DNA from: an uncultured Eubacteriales bacterium
GTDB taxonomy: Bacteria; Bacillota; Clostridia; Lachnospirales; Lachnospiraceae
Length of the DNA stretch: 5,253 nt
Assembly: GCA_900557175.1 (NCBI GenBank)
Contig: USSL01000140.1
Coordinates: forward strand, 1-5,253
Direction: 5' to 3'
In this document: one piece after another, positions 1 to 5,253 of the stretch
Numbering within the stretch: the first letter of the stretch is position 1
Layout: the number at the start of each line of letters is the position of its first letter
Made by a program: the position numbers and the translations under genes
The notes under the pieces: generated by a model
The model's database searches: none
What the model was told of the DNA's origin: nothing
Seen by the model: only the letters and a program-made list of their open reading frames with translations

Positions 1-1
1 G

Positions 2-1522
2 CTTGGCTATGCGCGGGCACGGGATATTTTGGGCGGCGATTATACGGTTGCTGCAGTTATCGGCGACGGTTCGATGACCGGCGGTATGGCTTATGAGGCG
101 CTGAATAATGTGGCAGAGTTTAAAGGCGGCCTGATTATTATTCTCAATGACAACAATATGTCGATTTCAAAAAATGTGGGCGGTTTTTCAAAGTATCTTA
201 ACAATATGCGCACGCAGCAATCTTATGTAGATTTTAAAGATGATGTGGAGACTGCCTTAAAGCGCATCGGCGGTATCGGCGAGCGGATGTTAAAAGGTCT
301 GAAGCAGTCAAAAGATAATATTAAGCACAGACTTTTGCCGAGCGGTTTTTTTGAGGATATGGGTATCAATTATTTAGGGCCGATTGACGGGCATGATATT
401 GGGCAGCTTGTCCGTGCGATCATGGTGGCGAAGCGGAGCCGCCGTCCGATGATTTTACATGTGATTACGAAAAAGGGTAAGGGCTATGAGCCGGCAGAAA
501 AAGCGCCGTCCCAGTTCCACGGTATCGGCCAGTTTGATGTATCGACAGGAAAGCCGATTGGCGGCGAAAAAAAAGCGCTGACATATACGGATGTTTTTTC
601 GATGGCTATGCTCAGAATGGCGAAAGATAATCCGAAAATTGCGGCGATTACGGCAGCCATGCCGGACGGCACGGGACTGACAAAGTTTTCAAGACGATAT
701 CCGGACAGGTTTTTTGATGTCGGCATTGCCGAACAGCACGCAGTGACATTTGCGGCAGGGCTCGCCGCAGCGGGAATGAAGCCGTATGTGGCTGTGTATT
801 CATCATTTCTTCAAAGAGCCTATGACCAGATTGTCCACGATGTCTGTATTCAGAGTCTTCCGGTTGTTTTTTGTATTGACCGGGCAGGTCTTGTGGGCGC
901 TGACGGTGAGACGCATCAGGGGATTCTTGATTTGTCCTATATGAATACGATACCGAATATGACTGTGCTTGCACCGAAAAATAAATACGAGCTTTATGAT
1001 GCGCTTAAGTTTTCAGAGCATTTTGACGGTCCGCTGGCAATCCGTTATCCGAGAGGCGCGGCCTATGACGGCCTTAAAGAATTTCGTGCGCCGATTTTAG
1101 AAGGCAGGAGCGAGCTGCTTTATGAGGGCAGCGATATTGCGATTTTAGCTGTCGGCACGATGACAAAGACAGCGGTACTTGCAAGAGATATTCTGATGAG
1201 CGAAGGATTTTTACCGACCGTTGTCAATGTGCGTTTTATTAAGCCGCTTGACGAGGCGCTTTTAGAAGAACTTGCAAAAAATCACCGTCTTGTTGTAACT
1301 TTGGAGGAAAATGTTATTTCGGGCGGTTTCGGGCAGAATGTGGCAGCCTTTTATGCGGGGCAGCCGGGCAGTATGCCGAAAGTATTAAATCTTGGTATAC
1401 CGGATATTTTTGTCGAGCATGGCAATGTGGAGGAATTAAAAGAGGAACTGGGACTTGATGAACAGTCGGCTGCACGGCGTATACTTGACAGAATTAAAAA
1501 CAGTAAAGAGGAGATTTCATGA
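2..1522 (+). CDS. dxs: 1-deoxy-D-xylulose-5-phosphate synthase, 5'-truncated by window edge
   Basis: Cytoplasmic, thiamine-diphosphate-dependent enzyme that condenses pyruvate with glyceraldehyde 3-phosphate to give DXP, the first step of the MEP isoprenoid pathway and a precursor of thiamine and pyridoxal. The frame is open from base 2, giving 506 residues; matching motifs to E. coli Dxs suggests about 126 N-terminal residues lie upstream, so the TTG at 29 is not the real start. In window numbering, the ThDP/Mg site is GDG at 21-23 with NDN at 49-51. H173 corresponds to E. coli H299. The pyrimidine-binding domain has the catalytic Glu E244 in GIAEQHA (E. coli E370), with Y266, R272, R294, D301, H305 and R351 matching Y392, R398, R420, D427, H431 and R478. 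The transketolase C-terminal domain follows from about 370 (VRFIKPLDE, then GGFGQ). No substitution at a key site is seen. The stop codon overlaps the tlyA start, indicating co-translation. Confidence 0.97.
   Translation, partial: LGYARARDILGGDYTVAAVIGDGSMTGGMAYEALNNVAEFKGGLIIILNDNNMSISKNVGGFSKYLNNMRTQQSYVDFKDDVETALKRIGGIGERMLKGLKQSKDNIKHRLLPSGFFEDMGINYLGPIDGHDIGQLVRAIMVAKRSRRPMILHVITKKGKGYEPAEKAPSQFHGIGQFDVSTGKPIGGEKKALTYTDVFSMAMLRMAKDNPKIAAITAAMPDGTGLTKFSRRYPDRFFDVGIAEQHAVTFAAGLAAAGMKPYVAVYSSFLQRAYDQIVHDVCIQSLPVVFCIDRAGLVGADGETHQGILDLSYMNTIPNMTVLAPKNKYELYDALKFSEHFDGPLAIRYPRGAAYDGLKEFRAPILEGRSELLYEGSDIAILAVGTMTKTAVLARDILMSEGFLPTVVNVRFIKPLDEALLEELAKNHRLVVTLEENVISGGFGQNVAAFYAGQPGSMPKVLNLGIPDIFVEHGNVEELKEELGLDEQSAARRILDRIKNSKEEIS
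1507..1513 (+). promoter_or_regulatory. Ribosome binding site of tlyA inside the dxs 3' end
   Basis: AGAGGAG lies 5 nt before the ATG at 1519 and within the last codons of dxs. It fixes the tlyA start and, with the ATGA stop/start overlap at 1519-1522, points to translational coupling of tlyA to dxs. Confidence 0.85.
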
Positions 1523-2325
1523 AAGAAAGACTTGATGTGCTTTTGGTAAAACAGGGGCTTGCTTCATCGAGAGAAAAAGCGAAAGCGATGATTATGACAG
1601 GCAATGTGTTTGTCAACGGCGAGCGCGAGGATAAGGCCGGCACGATGTTTCACGAAGAAAAAGCAAAAATAGAAATTAAGGGACATACATTAAAGTATGT
1701 CAGCCGCGGCGGATTAAAGCTTGAAAAGGCGATAAAGAATTTCGGCGTTTCGGTGGAAGGCTGTGTGTGCATGGATATCGGTTCTTCAACCGGAGGTTTT
1801 ACAGATTGTATGCTTCAAAATGGCGCAGTGAAGGTGTTTGCCGTGGATGTCGGACACGGGCAGCTTGACTGGAAGTTAAGACAGGATGCGCGTGTTGTGT
1901 GCATGGAGCGGACGAATATACGCTATGTGACGCCGGAGGATATCGGTGAGCCGATTGATTTTGCGTCTGTCGATGTCTCATTTATTTCTTTGAAAAAAGT
2001 GCTGCCGGTGGCAAAGACACTGCTCAAAGATGACGGACGTATGGTCTGCCTTATTAAGCCTCAGTTTGAGGCCGGCAGGGAAAAGGTCGGCAAAAAAGGT
2101 GTTGTCCGGGAAAAGAGTGTTCACAGGGAAGTTATTGATATGATTATCGATCATGTTGTAAGTATCGGTTTTGAAGTGCTGACACTTGATTTTTCACCGA
2201 TTAAAGGCCCTGAGGGCAATATTGAATATCTTATTTATATTCAAAATCACACAGACAGCGTGATTTACAGCGATGTGCCGGTCGATGTGCAGGCTGTCGT
2301 CGATGCGGCGCATGAGACGCTTTAG
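1519..2325 (+). CDS. tlyA: TlyA family rRNA (cytidine-2'-O)-methyltransferase
   Basis: SAM-dependent methyltransferase of the TlyA/YqxC family; studied members 2'-O-methylate C1920 of 23S rRNA, and some also C1409 of 16S rRNA, which makes ribosomes sensitive to capreomycin. The 268-residue protein starts with an S4 RNA-binding domain (about residues 3-60, RLDVLLVKQGLA onward), followed by the YVSRGGLKLEKA linker (60-71) and a Rossmann-like FtsJ-type methyltransferase domain. SAM motif I is DIGSSTGGFTD at 86-96. The proposed catalytic tetrad K69-D154-K182-E238 of M. tuberculosis TlyA maps to K67-D152-K180-E236, all present with a constant offset of 2. The conserved SFISL (154-158), KPQFEAG (180-186) and GNIEYL (233-238) blocks are intact. 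Older annotations call such proteins hemolysins; the sequence supports an rRNA methyltransferase instead. It overlaps dxs by 4 nt and is followed by nadK after 9 nt. Confidence 0.95.
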   Translation: MKERLDVLLVKQGLASSREKAKAMIMTGNVFVNGEREDKAGTMFHEEKAKIEIKGHTLKYVSRGGLKLEKAIKNFGVSVEGCVCMDIGSSTGGFTDCMLQNGAVKVFAVDVGHGQLDWKLRQDARVVCMERTNIRYVTPEDIGEPIDFASVDVSFISLKKVLPVAKTLLKDDGRMVCLIKPQFEAGREKVGKKGVVREKSVHREVIDMIIDHVVSIGFEVLTLDFSPIKGPEGNIEYLIYIQNHTDSVIYSDVPVDVQAVVDAAHETL

Positions 2326-2329
2326 GAAG
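2324..2329 (+). promoter_or_regulatory. Ribosome binding site of nadK overlapping the tlyA stop
   Basis: AGGAAG shares two bases with the tlyA TAG stop and sits 5 nt before the ATG at 2335. It supports that start and suggests ribosomes finishing tlyA can reinitiate on nadK. Confidence 0.75.
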
Positions 2330-2334
2330 CAGCT

Positions 2335-3159
2335 ATGGATAGATTCGGAATTATCACAAACATGGATAAGGACAGCGGGCTTAAAGTGACGAACGCTATC
2401 TGTGATTATCTTACGGCACATCATAAAACTTGGACAACAGACAGTGCGTCTTTTCATACGGCAGATGTGCTTCTTGTTCTCGGCGGCGATGGCACATTCA
2501 TACAGGCTGCGCGGAAATATGTCGGCTGCGGCGTCCCATTTTTAGGAATTAATCTCGGAACACTTGGTTTTCTCACAGCCGTAGAAAAGGAAGACATATT
2601 TGGGGCGCTTGACTGCCTGATGGGCGATGAATATGAGACAGAGCCGAGGATGCTGCTTTCAGGAAGTGTGTGCCATCATGGCAGGATCATTGCAGAAAAA
2701 ATTGCAGTGAATGATGTTGTTATCAGCAGAACCGGTTTTTCGAGACTTGTGGAATTAAAGCTGTGGATTAATGACAGCCTTGTGGACATTTATGCGGCAG
2801 ACGGCGTGATCATATCGACGCCGACCGGATCGACCGGATATAATTTATCGGCAGGGGGACCGATTGTATATCCTAAAAATGAAGTCATGGTCATTACACC
2901 GATATGTCCCCATTCACTGACGGCAAGAAGTATTGTTGTGTCTGGTGATGAAAAGGTGACGATTGAAATCGGACGGCGGAGAAAGACGCAGAAGGAGGAA
3001 GCGATTGTGACTTACGACGGTCAGACAGCCCTCCGGCTGGAATCAACAGACAGGGTGCAGATACAGCGCGCAGCCTTGTGTGTAAATATTATCCAGCTTA
3101 AAAAAAGTAATTTTTATGAAATTCTCAGGAATAAAATTGGAAATGTTAAGGAAGTATAG
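2335..3159 (+). CDS. nadK: NAD kinase (ATP-NAD kinase)
   Basis: Phosphorylates NAD+ to NADP+ at the 2'-hydroxyl of the adenosine ribose and is the usual sole source of NADP(H) in bacteria; cytoplasmic. The 274-residue length is typical of the bacterial family. The hallmark GGDGT is at 50-54, with the catalytic Asp at D52, followed by GINLGTLGFLT (71-81). The NAD-binding ND pair is at 126-127 (the family has NE or ND here). The glycine-rich block DGVIISTPTGSTGY runs 156-169 and continues through SAGGPI (172-177). The C-terminal beta-rich part includes SLTARSIVV. The start is set by the AGGAAG 5 nt upstream. Whether it uses ATP only or also polyphosphate cannot be told from the sequence. In B. 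subtilis the nadK homologues lie elsewhere; placement between tlyA and argR is, as far as I know, a clostridial arrangement. A 14-nt gap separates it from argR. Confidence 0.96.
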   Translation: MDRFGIITNMDKDSGLKVTNAICDYLTAHHKTWTTDSASFHTADVLLVLGGDGTFIQAARKYVGCGVPFLGINLGTLGFLTAVEKEDIFGALDCLMGDEYETEPRMLLSGSVCHHGRIIAEKIAVNDVVISRTGFSRLVELKLWINDSLVDIYAADGVIISTPTGSTGYNLSAGGPIVYPKNEVMVITPICPHSLTARSIVVSGDEKVTIEIGRRRKTQKEEAIVTYDGQTALRLESTDRVQIQRAALCVNIIQLKKSNFYEILRNKIGNVKEV

Positions 3160-3164
3160 AGGTG
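3158..3164 (+). promoter_or_regulatory. Ribosome binding site of argR
   Basis: AGAGGTG, close to the AGGAGGTG ideal, overlaps the nadK TAG stop and sits 9 nt before the ATG at 3174. The spacer is A/T-rich. It selects this ATG as the argR start. Confidence 0.8.
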
Positions 3165-3173
3165 TAATAAAAA

Positions 3174-3629
3174 ATGAAAGCAAAAAGACATGCAAAAATT
3201 ATTGAGCTTATATCAAATAATGAAATTGAGACGCAGGAGGAGCTTGCCGATCGTTTGAATCAGGTCGGGTTTGCAGTGACACAGGCAACTGTATCGAGAG
3301 ATATCAGAGAACTGAAGCTTGCGAAGGTTCCGGGAACATTGAAAAATCAGAAGTATGCGGTCATTGTAAGTCCGGACAGTGAGATTACAAATAAGTACAC
3401 GAGAGTTTTAAAAGAAGGTTTTGTATCAAATACAATCGCAACAAATCTTGTGGTCATTAAGACAGTGACAGGTATGGCGATGGCGGTAGCGACAGCGCTG
3501 GATCATATGGAGATTCCGGGGCTTGTCGGCTGTATCGCCGGTGATGATACAATTATGTGTGCCATTCACAGTGAGGAAGATACATACAGAGTGATGGCGC
3601 TGATTAATAAAATTATTAAGTTTTCGTAG
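3174..3629 (+). CDS. argR: Arginine repressor ArgR/AhrC
   Basis: Hexameric transcription factor that binds ARG-box operators when loaded with L-arginine, repressing arginine synthesis and, in Bacillus (AhrC), activating arginine catabolism. The 151 residues match the family length (about 149-156). The N-terminal winged helix-turn-helix domain spans about 1-70, with the recognition-helix signature ATVSRDIREL at 38-47, which contacts DNA. The C-terminal oligomerisation and arginine-binding domain spans about 80-150; its signature is GCIAGDDTI at 119-127, where the adjacent aspartates D124-D125 match the arginine-binding DD pair of E. coli ArgR. A GMAMAVATALD stretch at 100-110 corresponds to the conserved trimer-interface helix. 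No arginine gene is in the window, so its targets are elsewhere; the argR-recN linkage is a long-standing Firmicute arrangement. Some Firmicutes carry several ArgR paralogues; this one, by position, corresponds to AhrC. No convincing ARG box is seen here. Confidence 0.96.
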   Translation: MKAKRHAKIIELISNNEIETQEELADRLNQVGFAVTQATVSRDIRELKLAKVPGTLKNQKYAVIVSPDSEITNKYTRVLKEGFVSNTIATNLVVIKTVTGMAMAVATALDHMEIPGLVGCIAGDDTIMCAIHSEEDTYRVMALINKIIKFS

Positions 3630-3634
3630 AAGGG
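3628..3634 (+). promoter_or_regulatory. Ribosome binding site of recN
   Basis: AGAAGGG overlaps the argR TAG stop and lies 7 nt before the ATG at 3642. The downstream protein begins with the expected RecN N-terminus (MLLAIHVKNLALID), so this is the true start. Confidence 0.75.
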
Positions 3635-3641
3635 CGTACAT

Positions 3642-5253
3642 ATGCTTTTGGCAATTCATGTTAAAAATCTCGCGCTGATTGACGAGATAGAGGTTGAGTT
3701 TGAAAATCATCTGAATATTCTTACAGGCGAAACCGGTGCCGGAAAGTCGATTATTATTGGTTCCATCAATCTTGCACTCGGCAAAAAGATGCCGAAAGAT
3801 ATGATTCGAAAGGGTGCAGATTATGCCCTTGTTGAGCTGTTTTTTAAAGTTGATGCATCCTCAGAAATTATAAAAAAGCTTGAGGCTCTGGAAATACCGA
3901 CAGAAGACGGCAATATTGTGATTTCACGGCGCATGTCGCCGGCAAGAAGTATCAGCCGTATTAACGGCGAGATTGTTCCGGCACAGACGGTCAGAGATAT
4001 TGCATCGCTTTTGATTGATATTCACGGACAGCATGAGCATCAGTCACTTTTATATAAAAGCCGTCATTTGGAAATACTGGATGCATTTTCAAAGGAAAAA
4101 CTGGGGACGTTAAAAAAAGAAATGGCGTCTGCGTTTGAAAATTATAAGACACTTCAAAAGTCGCTTGAAAATGCAGTGACAGACAGTGAGCAGCGAAAGA
4201 AAGAACAGATTTTTCTTGAATATGTTATCCGGGAAATTGAGGAAGCTGCGCTTTCGGACGGTGAGGACGAGATGCTTGCGGCGGAATATAAAAAGATGAG
4301 TCACAGCCGCAAAATTATGGAGAGTGCCGGTGCGGCCTATGCCCTATGTTCAAATGAGGCTTCGGAGGCTGTCAGCAGAGCTTTAAGGGAGCTTTCGAAT
4401 GTCGAGGTTTATGACGAGGCTATCACGGGACTTTTGTCGCAGCTTTATGATGCCGACAGTATTTTAAATGATTTTAACCGTGAAATGGCAGATTATATGG
4501 CGGACATGACCTTTGACGAGGCTTCATTTAAAACGGTTGAGGAACGGCTTGATACAATCAATACCTTAAAAACAAAGTACGGCAGGACAATTGCCGATGT
4601 GCTCAAGTATAAAGATGAAAAGCAGGCTGAGCTTGAGCGGCTTGAAAATTATGAAGTATACCTTAAAAACCTGAGGGCAGACTATAAGCGGGCAGAAGAT
4701 ACTTATATGGCGCTGGCAGGTCAGGTTTCAAAAATACGCCGCGAAAAGGGCAGGGAGCTTGCTGCGCTGATCCTTTTAGCGCTGAAGGAATTAAATTTTC
4801 TTGACGTCCGCTTTGAGATGCATTTTAAGACACTTGAAACCGGAAGTGCAAATGGCTTAGATGAGGCGGAGTTTATGATTTCTACAAATCCGGGTGAGGA
4901 CTTAAAGCCTTTAGGTCAGGTTGCCTCAGGCGGCGAGCTGTCGCGCGTTATGCTGGCGGTGAAATCCGTGCTTGCCGATGCCGACGATGTGGAGACGCTT
5001 ATTTTTGATGAGATTGACGCAGGAATCAGCGGGCGGACAGCACAAAAAGTTTCTGAGCGCTTGTCGGTGATTGCAAAAACGCATCAGATTATATGTATTA
5101 CGCACCTGCCTCAGATTGCATCAATGGCTGATGCCCACTATGTGATTGAAAAGAAAAATGTGGCAGAACATACATCGACAAAAATTGAAAAATTATCGGA
5201 GGAAGCGTCTGTCGGAGAGATTGCAAGACTTTTAGGCGGCGTTGCCGTGACTG
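3642..5253 (+). CDS. recN: DNA repair protein RecN, 3' end cut by window edge
   Basis: SMC-like ABC ATPase that acts early at DNA double-strand breaks, gathering ends and promoting RecA-dependent recombination. The frame is open from the ATG to the window edge: 537 codons plus one base, no stop, so the gene continues to the right. Family members are about 550-570 residues, so only about 15-30 residues should be missing. The N-terminal half of the ATPase head has Walker A GETGAGKS at 29-36, ISRING around 105-109, and the RecN-typical IHGQHEHQ at 127-134. A long charged, coiled-coil-prone middle covers about 150-390. The C-terminal half of the head has the ABC signature VASGGELSR at 427-435, Walker B LIFDEID at 453-459 with catalytic E457, and the H-loop ITHLPQIA at 486-493. 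The final visible ARLLGG block is the usual near-C-terminal motif. It follows argR by 12 nt. All ATPase motifs are intact. Confidence 0.96.
   Translation, partial: MLLAIHVKNLALIDEIEVEFENHLNILTGETGAGKSIIIGSINLALGKKMPKDMIRKGADYALVELFFKVDASSEIIKKLEALEIPTEDGNIVISRRMSPARSISRINGEIVPAQTVRDIASLLIDIHGQHEHQSLLYKSRHLEILDAFSKEKLGTLKKEMASAFENYKTLQKSLENAVTDSEQRKKEQIFLEYVIREIEEAALSDGEDEMLAAEYKKMSHSRKIMESAGAAYALCSNEASEAVSRALRELSNVEVYDEAITGLLSQLYDADSILNDFNREMADYMADMTFDEASFKTVEERLDTINTLKTKYGRTIADVLKYKDEKQAELERLENYEVYLKNLRADYKRAEDTYMALAGQVSKIRREKGRELAALILLALKELNFLDVRFEMHFKTLETGSANGLDEAEFMISTNPGEDLKPLGQVASGGELSRVMLAVKSVLADADDVETLIFDEIDAGISGRTAQKVSERLSVIAKTHQIICITHLPQIASMADAHYVIEKKNVAEHTSTKIEKLSEEASVGEIARLLGGVAVT

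Noticed and set aside
29..31. TTG as a possible start codon for dxs
   Set aside because: The frame is open upstream to base 2 and those residues (LGYARARDIL) fit the Dxs sequence before the GDG motif. The family needs about 126 more N-terminal residues, so this is an internal Leu codon.
567..574. Run of eight A in dxs forming an A_AAA_AAA slippery heptamer
   Set aside because: A -1 shift here meets a stop at 628-630 with no evident stimulatory structure, and the in-frame product is a normal full-length Dxs. Similar A7 runs occur in nadK (3100-3106) and recN (4112-4118), consistent with Lys-rich coding.
484..974. Two overlapping open frames on the minus strand within dxs (484-726 and 648-974)
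   Set aside because: They lie entirely opposite a well-conserved gene, show no recognisable motif and have no supporting ribosome site context; they are antisense shadows. The same applies to minus-strand frames at 1799-1981, 2194-2457, 3426-3710 and 4110-4304.
2058..2072. GCCTCA-GTT-TGAGGC hairpin in tlyA as a terminator
   Set aside because: The stem is 6 bp with a 3-nt loop and has no following T-run. It encodes the conserved KPQFEAG motif and lies mid-gene.
3189..3206. ARG-box-like sequence CATGCAAAAATTATTGAG near the argR start
   Set aside because: It matches the Bacillus consensus CATGAATAAAAATTCAAG at about 11 of 18 positions, mostly A/T, and the right half-site is broken. This level is expected by chance in A/T-rich coding DNA.
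1..5253. Mobile elements, CRISPR arrays, tRNA/rRNA genes, riboswitches, or an unknown defence or biosynthetic system
   Set aside because: Genes of known families fill the window with gaps of at most 14 nt. No repeat array, transposase, integrase, structured RNA or unfamiliar reading frame is present.

Overview
The window is a stretch of conserved chromosomal housekeeping genes from a low-to-moderate GC Firmicute, most likely a member of the Clostridia and probably Lachnospiraceae-like. The basis is the gene order dxs - tlyA - nadK - argR - recN on one strand, strong purine-rich Shine-Dalgarno sequences, and protein sequences that resemble Bacillus/Clostridium versions of each family. The taxon is an inference from gene order and sequence style; no search was run.

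Layout, all on the + strand: the 3' four-fifths of dxs (1-deoxy-D-xylulose-5-phosphate synthase; about 126 N-terminal residues lie upstream of the window), then complete tlyA (S4-domain rRNA cytidine 2'-O-methyltransferase), complete nadK (NAD kinase), complete argR (arginine repressor), and recN (SMC-like DNA repair ATPase), which runs off the right edge with only its last few tens of residues missing. dxs and tlyA overlap by 4 nt (ATGA). The other gaps are 9, 14 and 12 nt, each filled mainly by a ribosome binding site. There is no room for a terminator between any two genes and none is seen, so the window reads as the middle of one polycistronic unit. No stretch longer than 14 nt lacks a gene.

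The genes do not form one pathway. Dxs feeds isoprenoid synthesis (MEP pathway), TlyA modifies ribosomal RNA, NadK makes NADP(H), ArgR senses arginine, and RecN acts in double-strand break repair. The same neighbourhood (xseAB - ispA - dxs - tlyA - argR - recN - spoIVB - spo0A) is known from Bacillus subtilis; here nadK sits between tlyA and argR. All five reading frames are intact and carry their key catalytic or binding residues.

I found no mobile element, CRISPR array, RNA gene, or unknown system. The points worth a second look are modest: a degenerate LexA-box-like sequence across the recN start codon, a possible internal promoter for recN inside argR, a TlyA whose length and register fit the dual-specificity type, and a few short dyads inside coding sequence.
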